Below, one piece after another: positions 24,114 to 32,242 of a stretch of DNA of 38,157 nt. How positions within the stretch are numbered: the first letter of the stretch is position 1; every line of letters starts with the position of its first letter. Made by a program: the position numbers and the translations under genes. The DNA is taken from the NCBI RefSeq assembly GCF_029968095.1, contig NZ_JASCIR010000042.1:1-38157 (forward strand), written 5' to 3'. The notes under the pieces are model-generated. The model had not been told where the DNA came from and searched no databases. It saw only the letters and a list, made by a program, of their open reading frames with translations. This DNA is from Streptomyces solicavernae (GTDB taxonomy: Bacteria; Actinomycetota; Actinomycetes; Streptomycetales; Streptomycetaceae).

Positions 24114-25592
24114 TCAGCGGCCCTGGTAGCGGGCCGAGGACTTTCGTGCCGTGCCGAGCTTGCTGTAGAGCCGCCCGCCGGGGCACTCCGTGGCGAAGCC
24201 GTCCCGGTGCCCGGAGATCACGTTGAGCCGGACGTCCGTGCCCTTCTTGTACAGGTTGCTGCCGCCCGACGTCATGACCGTCGTGCCGCGCGGATTCCCG
24301 CCGTGCAGGCCGAGCTTCCACGCCGTCAGTTTCGCGACGGCGTTCACCGCGGCCTTGGGCGGGTTGGTCTTGCTGTACGTGCCGAGGACCGCGATGCCCG
24401 TGGTGTTGGTGTTGAAACCGAGAGTGTGGGCCCCCATGACCGGTTTGGCCACACCTCCGGCACGGCCTTCGTAGATGTTTCCGCACTTGTCGACGGCGAA
24501 GTTGTAGCCGAGGTCCCGCCAGCCGCTGCTCTTGACGTGGTAGCGGTAGATGCTGCGCAGCAGCGAAGGCGCCTGCGAGCAGCGGTAGTTGTTGCCGGTC
24601 GCGCTGTGGTGCACGAAGGCCGCGCGGACCGTCTTGGTGTAGACGAAGTTCTTCTCGCGCAGCTTCTCGTCCGCGCCCCAGCCCTTGCGGGTGACGATGC
24701 GCGGGCGCGGCCCGATGTACGGGCGTGCCTGCGCGGAGTCCGCGGCCTGGACGACGCCGCGGGACTCCATCAGGTCGTTCTCGGTCTGCTCCTTGGTGAG
24801 CGCGGGGATCACGGCCGCGCCGAGGCCGGCGAGGTCCGCGTTGACCGCCGAGGCGGCCGCGCCCTCCGCGCTGAGCGCCGGAGCCTGAGCGCTGTCGGCC
24901 TGCGGGCCGGAGGCGGTGGGCGGGTCGTCGCCGGGGTCGACCAGTTCGAGGCGAAGCCCGGCCGGCAGCGACGCGAAGACCGTTGTGGCAGGTTCGGCGG
25001 TCGTGGGGGCGGAGACCTGCACCGTGATTCCGGTGGCTCCGGTGCCGGCGCCAGGCCCGGCGGGGGCCTGCCGGGCCTGGTCGGGGCCGTGGTCCGCGTG
25101 GTCGTGCCCGGTGGCGGGCTCCGCCGGGGCACTCTCCACCCGGATCTCCACGCCGTCCGAGTCGCCGACCCACAGCGGCGCCGTGGAGCCGCGCAGCTTC
25201 GCACCGGCACGCTCGGGACTGTCCAGGTCGGCGGCGTGCTCCTGGTTGTGGGTGTCCACGTCCTGCCAGTCGGACCAGCGGCCGGTGCCGGTGGCGCGGG
25301 TGCGGACCTGGACGCGGCCGTGCAGTTCGGCGGTCGGGTCGTCCCAGACGACGCCGACCAGGGAGAACGGCCGTACGTCCCGACGGGTCAGCCCCTGCAC
25401 CGGGGCGCCGCCCGCGGCACGGTCGGAGGTGAGCGGGCCCAGCGGAAGGGACTGGGTGGAGCCGGGCACGGAACCGGCGGACTCCGCCGCCGGGGCGGCG
25501 ACCGCGGCCCGTACGTCCTGCGGCGCGGCGAGCGGCAGGGCCAGGGCCGCCGCACAGGCGACGCCGATCGAGGAAGCAAGGTATCCACGCAT
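24114..25592 (-). CDS. Secreted PGRP-type N-acetylmuramoyl-L-alanine amidase
   Basis: A 492-residue exported protein predicted to cleave the bond between muramic acid and the stem peptide of peptidoglycan. The signal peptide is about 1-30, ending near VRAAVAAP. The middle section (about 40-290) is a low-complexity Ala/Pro-rich region with a beta-rich segment (VWDDPTAELHGRVQVRTR). The C-terminal PGRP/amidase_2 domain is about 300-485. Zinc ligands are visible: VHHSATG (His328/His329), SGHRDGFATECPGG (His462, Cys470). The motif GYNFAVDKCGNIYEGRAGG is typical. The ATG at 25592 gives the signal peptide but has no obvious ribosome-binding site. It is divergent from TIGR03089 and next to wall-ligase genes, which fits a role in wall turnover. 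Confidence 0.88.
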   Translation of the reverse strand: MRGYLASSIGVACAAALALPLAAPQDVRAAVAAPAAESAGSVPGSTQSLPLGPLTSDRAAGGAPVQGLTRRDVRPFSLVGVVWDDPTAELHGRVQVRTRATGTGRWSDWQDVDTHNQEHAADLDSPERAGAKLRGSTAPLWVGDSDGVEIRVESAPAEPATGHDHADHGPDQARQAPAGPGAGTGATGITVQVSAPTTAEPATTVFASLPAGLRLELVDPGDDPPTASGPQADSAQAPALSAEGAAASAVNADLAGLGAAVIPALTKEQTENDLMESRGVVQAADSAQARPYIGPRPRIVTRKGWGADEKLREKNFVYTKTVRAAFVHHSATGNNYRCSQAPSLLRSIYRYHVKSSGWRDLGYNFAVDKCGNIYEGRAGGVAKPVMGAHTLGFNTNTTGIAVLGTYSKTNPPKAAVNAVAKLTAWKLGLHGGNPRGTTVMTSGGSNLYKKGTDVRLNVISGHRDGFATECPGGRLYSKLGTARKSSARYQGR

Positions 25593-25772
25593 GGCGTCGA
25601 TCGTGCGGCAGTACGGACACACCCGCACTTTGTGTGATGCACAGGGATGTACTGGGACGTACTTGGATACACGCCTCCCGAAGGGAACTGACGGACCGTC
25701 GACCCGGATCCGGCCCCTCCGCTGCGCCGGCCGGGCGGACGCGCCCCGCCCGCTGCGCGTACGCTTACGCCC
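25593..25772. promoter_or_regulatory. Divergent amidase / TIGR03089 promoter region
   Basis: 180 bp. GGGATGTACT (25644-25653), GGGACGTACT (25654-25663) and a degenerate third copy (25664-25673) form a 10-bp-phased repeat, i.e. one helical turn. TACGCT (25760-25765) lies seven bases before the GTG of TIGR03089, consistent with a leaderless transcript. Confidence 0.5.
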
Positions 25773-26525
25773 GTGAACGCGACCGACCGCACCCCCGCCG
25801 ACCTGCTGCGATCCGCGCTCGCCGAGGATCCGGCCCGCCCGCTCGTGACGTTCTACGACGACGCCACCGGCGAACGCGTCGAATTGTCCGTCGCCACCTT
25901 CGCCAATTGGGTGGCCAAGACGGCCAATCTGCTCCAGGACGAGCTGAACGCCGAGCCCGGCGACCGGCTCGCGCTGCTGCTGCCCGCGCACTGGCAGACA
26001 GCGGTGTGGCTGCTCGCCTGCTCCTCGGTCGGCGTGCTCGCCGACGTGGGCGGCGCGGCGGCCGACGCGGACCTCGTCGTCAGCGGCCCCGACTCCCTCG
26101 ACACGGCCCGCGCCTGCTCCGGCGAGCGGGTCGCCCTCGCCCTGCGCCCGCTCGGCGGCCGCTTCCCGCAGCCGCCCGCCGGGTTCGTGGACTACGCGGT
26201 GGAGGTCCCGAGCCAGGGCGACCGCTTCGCGCCGTACGCGCCGGTCGACCCGGCGGGGCCCGCGCTGGCGGTCGGCGGTACGGAGCTGACGGGGGCGGAG
26301 GTCGTGCAGCGGGCCCGGGCCGACGCGGGCGAACTCGGGCTCGGGCCCGGGTCCCGGCTGCTCTCCGGGCGCTCCTTCGGTACGTGGGAGGGGCTGTCCT
26401 CCGGGCTGTTCGCACCGCTCGCCGCGGGGGCGTCGGTCGTGCTCTGCCGGCACCTCGACCGGCTGGCGCAGGACGGCCTGGAGAAGCGGGTCGAGAGCGA
26501 GCGGGTCACGGCCACGGTCAGCTAG
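25773..26525 (+). CDS. TIGR03089 family protein (partial AMP-binding-like fold)
   Basis: A 250-residue actinobacterial protein of unknown function. It resembles the N-terminal subdomain of acyl-CoA synthetases: ARPLVTFYDDATGERVELSVATFANWVAKTANLL, DRLALLLPAHWQTAVWLLACSSVGV and SSGLFAPLAAGASVVLC. It lacks the usual AMP-binding loop and the C-terminal subdomain, so independent adenylation activity is doubtful. The GTG at 25773 has no ribosome-binding site. A TANNNT box lies seven bases upstream, suggesting a leaderless mRNA. The gene directly precedes the first LCP gene; a similar pairing exists in M. tuberculosis (Rv3267/Rv3268) as I recall. Confidence 0.85.
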   Translation: MNATDRTPADLLRSALAEDPARPLVTFYDDATGERVELSVATFANWVAKTANLLQDELNAEPGDRLALLLPAHWQTAVWLLACSSVGVLADVGGAAADADLVVSGPDSLDTARACSGERVALALRPLGGRFPQPPAGFVDYAVEVPSQGDRFAPYAPVDPAGPALAVGGTELTGAEVVQRARADAGELGLGPGSRLLSGRSFGTWEGLSSGLFAPLAAGASVVLCRHLDRLAQDGLEKRVESERVTATVS

Positions 26526-26770
26526 GGCCTGTCCCCCGCCCCGCCCCGCCCCGCCCCTTCCCGAAAGCTTGCAGCGGCTGTCGGTCGGCTGCTGCGCCGT
26601 GGTGGCTGGTCGCGCAGTTCCCCGCGCCCCTTTCGGGCACGACGAGATGCGCGAAAGTCCACCCGTCCGGCGCAGGTGGGAGCCCGGCCCGCAGGCGGCG
26701 GAGGGGCGCGCCGGGCCATGGTGGTCGTAGCGCAGCTGCACTGCCTACGCCACGAGGGGTGGACCACGAC
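26526..26770. other. Gap before the first LCP gene, with an interspersed repeat
   Basis: 245 bp without a gene. It starts with GCCCC repeats (about 26536-26557) and contains a GC-rich element at 26598-26637. GAGGGG (26754-26759) is the probable ribosome-binding site of the next gene. Confidence 0.5.
26598..26637. repeat. Probable Streptomyces interspersed repeat
   Basis: The stretch GGTCGCGCAGTTCCCCGCGC followed by CCCTTTCGGG is a motif I recognise as recurring in intergenic regions of many Streptomyces genomes, often forming a hairpin. Only one copy is in this window, so the call depends on memory. Confidence 0.5.
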
Positions 26771-28210
26771 GTGACCGACACCGCAGGCACCCCCGCCGAA
26801 CCGGACCAGCCGGCCGACGACGTGTCTGAGGCGAGTCACGGAGGCGATGCCGGGCAGGCGGCGGAGGGCACGGACGCGGAGCCCGACGACGCGGTGGCCG
26901 ATCCCGGCCGACCCCCGCCCGCGGGCGCACCCCCCGAGGCGAAACCACGCCCGGCAGCACCCCCCGAGGCGAAACCACACCCGGACGCACCTCCCGAGAC
27001 CGCACCGCCCCAAAACGCACCCCCCGAGACCGCACCCCCCGAGACCGCACCGCCTGAGACCGCACCGCCTGAGGACAGGCCCCCCAAACCCCCCCGCCAC
27101 TGGCTCCGTTGGACCGCACTCGGCCTCGCCGTGGCCGTGCTGGCTGCCGCGGGCGTCGGCTGGAGTCTGTACAAGAAGCTCGAAGGCAACATCACCGAGG
27201 ACACCTCCGCCGCCGCCGAGTTGGAACGGTACGAGCGGGAGCGGCCGGCGCCGACCGTGCACGACGCGCTGAACATCCTGCTGATCGGCTCGGACACCCG
27301 CGCCGGGAAGGGCAACCGCCCGTACGGCCGGGACCCGGGCACGCAGCGCTCGGACACCACGATCCTGCTGCACCTCGCCGCCGACCGGCAGAGCGCGACC
27401 GCCGTGTCCGTGCCGCGCGACCTGATGGTGGAGATCCCCGGCTGCCGCAGGCAGGACGGCTCCCGCACCAAGCCCCAACTCGCCCAGTTCAACTGGGCGT
27501 TCCAGTTCGGCGGGGCCGCCTGCACGATCCGTACCGTCGAGAAGCTCACCGAGATCCGGATCGACCACCACATGATCGTGGACTTCCAGGGCTTCAAGAA
27601 GATGGTGGACGCCGTGGACGGGGTCGAGGTCTGCCTCAAGGAGCCCATCAACGACAAGGGCGCCAAGCTGAAGCTCAAGGCCGGCCGGCAGAAGCTCAAC
27701 GGCGAACAGGCACTCGGCTACGTACGCGCCCGCAAGTCCCTCGGCGACGGCAGCGACACCGAACGCATGGACCGCCAGCAGCAGTTCCTCGGCGCGCTCG
27801 TCAACAAGGTGAAGAGCAACGGCGTCCTGCTCAACCCGACACGCCTCTACCCGGTGCTCGACGCCGCCACTTCGGCGCTCACCACGGACCCCGCACTGGC
27901 CGGATTGACGGATTTGTACGAGTTGGTGCGCAGCATGCGCAACATCCCCACAGAGAAGGTGCAATTCCTCACGGTCCCCCGCCGCTCGTACACGGACGAC
28001 CCCAACCGGGACGAGCTCGTCCAGCCCGACGCGGGGCGGCTGTTCGACCGGCTGCGGAACGACGTGCCCGTCGAGGTGACGCCGCGGGACGCGGACGCGG
28101 AGGGCCGCGAGAAGGGGTCGGACGACGACGGGTCCGACGAGCCGACGCACACGCCGAGCCCCGCGCCCACCTTCCGGGGAAACACCGCCGCCGGAACGAG
28201 TTGTGAGTAA
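26771..28210 (+). CDS. LCP family cell-wall glycopolymer ligase 1
   Basis: LytR-CpsA-Psr proteins transfer lipid-linked glycopolymers to peptidoglycan on the outer face of the membrane. The 479 residues have a long cytoplasmic Pro-rich tail (1-110) with APPETAPPETAPP repeats, one helix (about 111-133), and an LCP domain (about 165-345). Arg216 is in SVPRD, and NGEQALGYVRARKS with DTERMDRQQ holds the remaining conserved arginines. There is no LytR_C domain. Cysteines are at 225, 251, 288 and 478, the last one residue from the end. GTG 26771 follows GAGGGG by 11 bases; a GTG at 26759 overlaps that site. It is first in a run of three LCP genes. Confidence 0.9.
   Translation: MTDTAGTPAEPDQPADDVSEASHGGDAGQAAEGTDAEPDDAVADPGRPPPAGAPPEAKPRPAAPPEAKPHPDAPPETAPPQNAPPETAPPETAPPETAPPEDRPPKPPRHWLRWTALGLAVAVLAAAGVGWSLYKKLEGNITEDTSAAAELERYERERPAPTVHDALNILLIGSDTRAGKGNRPYGRDPGTQRSDTTILLHLAADRQSATAVSVPRDLMVEIPGCRRQDGSRTKPQLAQFNWAFQFGGAACTIRTVEKLTEIRIDHHMIVDFQGFKKMVDAVDGVEVCLKEPINDKGAKLKLKAGRQKLNGEQALGYVRARKSLGDGSDTERMDRQQQFLGALVNKVKSNGVLLNPTRLYPVLDAATSALTTDPALAGLTDLYELVRSMRNIPTEKVQFLTVPRRSYTDDPNRDELVQPDAGRLFDRLRNDVPVEVTPRDADAEGREKGSDDDGSDEPTHTPSPAPTFRGNTAAGTSCE
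26931..27075 (+). repeat. In-frame 30-bp/15-bp repeats encoding the PPE(T/A)AP tail
   Basis: Repeats of GCACCCCCCGAG followed by GCGAAACCAC or ACC units encode APPEAKP and APPETAP. Later units are 15 bp long and nearly identical, giving a proline-rich cytoplasmic tail for LCP 1. Confidence 0.8.
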
Positions 28211-28442
28211 AACCGTCACCAAGTACGTCACCGAACGGCAGCGAACGGGGCCGGTTAAGGCCCGTATTGCCCAGTTGTAGGGACGTGGAATGTGTCACGG
28301 CCGTCGCCGGGCGCTGAACTGGTCGGATAGCGTGAGCGATCCGGTGCGTCCGGCCACTCGTTGGCCGCGCACCGCGTACGTATGACCGGGCGCCTTTGGA
28401 GGGGGAGGCGCCGCGTGGCCCCGACGGAGGACTCAAGCAACC
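28211..28442. promoter_or_regulatory. Gap between LCP 1 and LCP 2
   Basis: 232 bp. An imperfect hairpin ACGGGGCC/GGCCCGT (28245-28265) could end LCP 1 transcription. TAGCGT (28328-28333) is a good -10 candidate for LCP 2, but no matching -35 was found. Confidence 0.4.
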
Positions 28443-30416
28443 GTGGACGCGCAAGGCCGTGGGCGGGCGGAGAACATCGACCCCGCAGACCAGTGGGTAC
28501 TCAACCCGCAGACCGGCGACTACGAACTGCGACTGAGCCCCTCCGCAGGGCAATCGTCGGGTATTCCGTCGCCCCGGAGATCGTCGGCCCCCGAGGGCCC
28601 GGCGGCCGGTGAGCACCCCCGCTTCGCGCCGTCGACCCGCCGCTTCCCGACGGCCGGTGGCCCCGTGGGTCCTGCCGGTCCTGCCGGTCCCGCCGGTCCC
28701 GCCGGTCCCGTCGTGCCGAACGGTCCGGGCGCCCCGAGCGGCCCCGTAGGACCGAAGGGCCCGGACGTACCCGACGGACCGCGACCCGGTGGCCCTGGCG
28801 GACCCGGCCGACCCGGTGGACCCGGTGGCCTCGGTGGCCGGACTCCCGGCCCCCGTCGTCCCAGGGATGCGGAGGAGGCCGAGGAGACGCCGAGCCCTGA
28901 GGTGCCGGGGCCGCGCAGGCGCCGGGGCCGGGGCCGGCCCGAGGAGAGCGGGCCGCCGAGCACCGGCCGGCGCCGCCCCAAGCCGAAGGCGTCCAAGGCC
29001 AAACGGGCCCTCAAGTGGGGCCTCGGCACCGTGGCGGTGCTCCTGGTCGTCGCGCTGACCGCCGGATACCTGTACTGGCAGCACCTGAACGACAACATCA
29101 CCGCCATCGACGACGACGGCGCGGGCACCGGCGGCTTCAGCGCGGACCGCCCGATCAACGTCCTGCTCATCGGTACGGACAAGCGCACCGGCAAGGGCAA
29201 CGAGGGCTACGGCGACGCCGGCAGCGCCGGGCACGCGGACACCACGATCCTGCTGCACGTCTCCAAGGACCGTACGAACACGACCGCGTTGAGCATTCCG
29301 CGCGACATGATCACGGACATCCCGGACTGCCCGACCACCCAGGCCGACGGCTCGAAGAAGACCATCCCGGGCACCAGCCAGACCCGCTTCAACGAGAGCC
29401 TCGGCCAGAGCGGGCGCACCCCGAGCTGCACGATGCGTACGGTCACGGAGATCACCGGCATCAAGATCGACCACTTCATGGTGGCCGACTTCAACGCGGT
29501 GAAGACGCTGTCCACGGCCGTCGGCGGTGTGCCGATCTGCCTCGCCAAGGACATCAACGACCCCAAGTCGCACCTGAATCTGCCGAAGGGCGAGCACCTG
29601 CTGAAGGGTGACGACGCGCTCGCGTTCGTCCGCACCCGGCACGCGGTGGGCTTCGGCGGCGACCTCGACCGCATCAAGCTGCAGCAGCAGTTCCTCACCT
29701 CGCTGATGCGGAAGATGAAGTCGAACGACACGCTGACCAGCCCGAGCAAGATGCTGGACCTGGCCGAGGCCGCCACCAAGGCGCTCACCGTCGACTCCAA
29801 GATCTCCGACCTGAACAAGCTCACGGACCTGGGAATCGAGCTCGGCAAGGCCGACCTGAAGAACATCTCGTTCGTCACCACGCCGGTCGTGGACAACACC
29901 GACGGCGCGACCGTGCTGCTCGACGAGGCCAAGGCGAAGCCGCTGTTCGCGATGTTGCGCGCGGACAAGTCGCTCACCGAGGTGAAGGAGCAGAAGAAGA
30001 AGGAAGAGCAGGCCCGCCTCAAGGGACCGAAGTCCGCCGCCTCCGAGGTGCGCGTCAACATCTACAACGGCTCGGACACCGCGGGCGCCGCACAGTCCAC
30101 GGTCACCTGGCTGCAGACCGAACAAGGCGTCCTGAAGTCCAGCCAGTTGGGCAACGCGCCCGAGAAGCAGGCCAAGACGACCCTGGAGTACGCCCCGGAC
30201 CAGGCCGACCAGGCCCGCAGGCTCGCCGACATCATGGGTCTGCCCGCCTCCGCCATGAAGCCGGGCAAGAGCGAGGAGAACTCTCAGGGCCTACCGGCGA
30301 TCAAGCTCGTCCTCGGCGACGACTTCGAAGAGGCCGGAACGCCCATTTCCGCTCCGTCGAAGGCACCGGAGGGAATCCAGAAGGTCGAGGCGGACAAGGC
30401 GGTCTGCGCGAAGTAG
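28443..30416 (+). CDS. LCP family cell-wall glycopolymer ligase 2, collagen-like tail
   Basis: The largest of the five LCP proteins, at 657 residues. The cytoplasmic N-terminal part (1-189) contains a collagen-like Gly-Pro run (about 73-138) and a basic segment. It is followed by one helix (about 190-213), an LCP domain (about 235-425; Arg287 in SIPRD, KGDDALAFVRTRH, DLDRIKLQQ) and a LytR_C domain (about 545-635, from EVRVNIYNGSDTAG). The usual RQQ after the last arginine reads LQQ. Cysteines are 296, 329, 366 and 655. GTG 28443 has GGAGG about 13 bases upstream. It likely attaches a glycopolymer to peptidoglycan and is probably transcribed with LCP 3. Confidence 0.9.
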   Translation: MDAQGRGRAENIDPADQWVLNPQTGDYELRLSPSAGQSSGIPSPRRSSAPEGPAAGEHPRFAPSTRRFPTAGGPVGPAGPAGPAGPAGPVVPNGPGAPSGPVGPKGPDVPDGPRPGGPGGPGRPGGPGGLGGRTPGPRRPRDAEEAEETPSPEVPGPRRRRGRGRPEESGPPSTGRRRPKPKASKAKRALKWGLGTVAVLLVVALTAGYLYWQHLNDNITAIDDDGAGTGGFSADRPINVLLIGTDKRTGKGNEGYGDAGSAGHADTTILLHVSKDRTNTTALSIPRDMITDIPDCPTTQADGSKKTIPGTSQTRFNESLGQSGRTPSCTMRTVTEITGIKIDHFMVADFNAVKTLSTAVGGVPICLAKDINDPKSHLNLPKGEHLLKGDDALAFVRTRHAVGFGGDLDRIKLQQQFLTSLMRKMKSNDTLTSPSKMLDLAEAATKALTVDSKISDLNKLTDLGIELGKADLKNISFVTTPVVDNTDGATVLLDEAKAKPLFAMLRADKSLTEVKEQKKKEEQARLKGPKSAASEVRVNIYNGSDTAGAAQSTVTWLQTEQGVLKSSQLGNAPEKQAKTTLEYAPDQADQARRLADIMGLPASAMKPGKSEENSQGLPAIKLVLGDDFEEAGTPISAPSKAPEGIQKVEADKAVCAK

Positions 30417-30439
30417 ACCTGGTAGCACCCGCGCTCCAC

Positions 30440-30466
30440 CCCGGCCCCGCCCCGCACCGGGCCGGG
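30440..30466 (+). terminator. Possible terminator or attenuator between LCP 2 and LCP 3
   Basis: CCCGGCCC (30440-30447) pairs with GGGCCGGG (30459-30466) around an 11-nt loop, 24 nt past the LCP 2 stop. Alternative pairing with GGGGCCGG (30473-30480) is possible. It lies 34 bp before LCP 3 and may only reduce read-through. Confidence 0.4.
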
Positions 30467-30500
30467 CCGGGAGGGGCCGGGAACGGGGAGGGGCCGGGGC

Positions 30501-32210
30501 ATGAGGCAGGACAGCGCGCGAAGAGAGGGCACGGTCCCACGTCCGCGCGACGCCGACGAACTGGGCTGGGACGAGAGCCTGTACGAGCAGGGAGCCGAGG
30601 GCGAGAACAGCACCAGCCCTGACGGTGACAGGCGGGAGCGGTCGGGGGGCCGCAAGGCCGCCGGAACCGGAATCCCGACAACCCCGGCCCGCCGCAAGGG
30701 CCGCCGCGCGCTGCGCTGGGTCGCGATCGTCCTCGCCGTACTGATACTCGGCACGGCCGGCGCCGGTTACCTCTACTACGAGCACCTCAACGGCAACATC
30801 GCCACCACCCCGATGCCGGACGGCGACCGGGCCCCCGAGGCCACGCCCAACGCCGCCGGGCAGACCCCGCTCAACATCCTGCTGATCGGCTCCGACGCCC
30901 GGGACAACGCCGAGAACCAGAAGCTGGGCGGCGCAAAGGAGACGTTCAACGCCACGCCCCTCGCGGACGTACAGATGCTGCTCCACCTCTCCGCGGACCG
31001 CACCAACATGTCCGTGATCAGCATGCCCCGCGACACCCTGGTGCAGCTGCCCGAGTGCACCGACCCCGACAGCGGCAAGGTCTACCCGGCGACGCAGGGC
31101 CGTGTGATGACCAACACCAGCCTGGGGCGCGGCGGTCCGGGCTGCACAGTGCTCGCCTGGGAGAAGCTGACAGGCATTCACATCAATCACTTCATGGTGG
31201 TCGACTTCGCCGGGGTGGTGTCCATGGCGGACGCGATCGGCGGCGTGCCGGTCTGCGTGGACGCCAACATCCACTCCCGCACCGCCGGCGGCAAGGGCTC
31301 GGGCCTGAAGCTGGAGAAGGGCACGACGTACATCCAGGGCGAGCAGGCCCTGCAGTGGCTGCGCACCCGGTACGGCTTCGAGGACGGCAGCGACATCGCC
31401 CGCGCCAAGGCCCAGCACATGTACATGAACGCGATGGTCCGGGAGCTGCGCGAGAACGCCACCCTGAGCAACCCGGGCAAGCTCCGCAGACTCGCCGAGG
31501 AGGCCACCTCGGCCCTGGAGGTCGACGAGGGCCTCGACACCGTCAAGAAGCTCTACGACCTCTCGAACGAGCTGAAGCGCGTACCGCCGGAGCGCATCAC
31601 CATGACGACGATGCCGTACGAATACGTGGGCGCCCGCGTCCAGCCGAAGCCCGGCGACGCGGAGCAGCTGTTCCGGCTCGTACGGGACGACGTGGCGCTC
31701 GACGGCAAGGACAAGAAGAAGCGGGAGAAGGAGCCGGAGAAGGAACCGGAGGAGAAGCCGGACGAGTCCGCGCAGGTCTCCGACGACCCGGCGGCGGAGC
31801 CCGGCGAGATCGGTGTCCTGGTCGTCAACGGCACCGCGACACCCACCACCGCATCGGTGCCGGGCCGGGCCTCGGCCCTGGTGGCGCTGTTGCAGGGCAA
31901 GGGGTACGCGCGGGCGGCCGCGGACGGGTCGCAGCTGCCGCGGCAGGAGCGTACGGTGATCCGCTTCCCCAGCGCCGACCTTGAGGGGGACGCGCAGGCG
32001 GTCGCCAAGTCCCTCGGTCTGCCGCTGAGTTCGGTCGAGGAGTCCAGGGAGGTCACCGGCGTCACGCTGTACGTGGGCGCCGACTGGCGCACCGGCGACG
32101 TACCGCCGAAGCCCGCTCCGAAGGACGACAGGACGCCGGAGTCCGCCGACCCCATGAACGGCGCGGACGACGATGCCTGTATGCACGTGAACCCGAACTT
32201 CACCTGGTAG
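30501..32210 (+). CDS. LCP family cell-wall glycopolymer ligase 3
   Basis: A 569-residue single-pass membrane protein. It has a cytoplasmic tail (1-69), a helix (about 70-93), an LCP domain (about 124-330; Arg177 in SMPRD, QGEQALQWLRTRYG, SDIARAKAQHM) and a LytR_C domain (about 437-535, from EIGVLVVNGTA). A Lys/Glu-rich linker near 400-425 connects the two. The position of RQQ reads AQH, the most divergent of the five. Cysteines are 186, 215, 252 and 560; the last sits in the tail ACMHVNPNFTW. ATG 30501 follows GGGGAGGGG. It ends 32 bp from a convergent glycosyltransferase gene, with no obvious hairpin between. Confidence 0.9.
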   Translation: MRQDSARREGTVPRPRDADELGWDESLYEQGAEGENSTSPDGDRRERSGGRKAAGTGIPTTPARRKGRRALRWVAIVLAVLILGTAGAGYLYYEHLNGNIATTPMPDGDRAPEATPNAAGQTPLNILLIGSDARDNAENQKLGGAKETFNATPLADVQMLLHLSADRTNMSVISMPRDTLVQLPECTDPDSGKVYPATQGRVMTNTSLGRGGPGCTVLAWEKLTGIHINHFMVVDFAGVVSMADAIGGVPVCVDANIHSRTAGGKGSGLKLEKGTTYIQGEQALQWLRTRYGFEDGSDIARAKAQHMYMNAMVRELRENATLSNPGKLRRLAEEATSALEVDEGLDTVKKLYDLSNELKRVPPERITMTTMPYEYVGARVQPKPGDAEQLFRLVRDDVALDGKDKKKREKEPEKEPEEKPDESAQVSDDPAAEPGEIGVLVVNGTATPTTASVPGRASALVALLQGKGYARAAADGSQLPRQERTVIRFPSADLEGDAQAVAKSLGLPLSSVEESREVTGVTLYVGADWRTGDVPPKPAPKDDRTPESADPMNGADDDACMHVNPNFTW

Positions 32211-32242
32211 CAGGGAAGTCCGGGCTCAGGGCAAGGGCGGGC

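Noticed and set aside
25593..26741. N-terminal extension of the amidase
   Set aside because: It would cover TIGR03089 on the opposite strand; a clear signal peptide begins at 25592.
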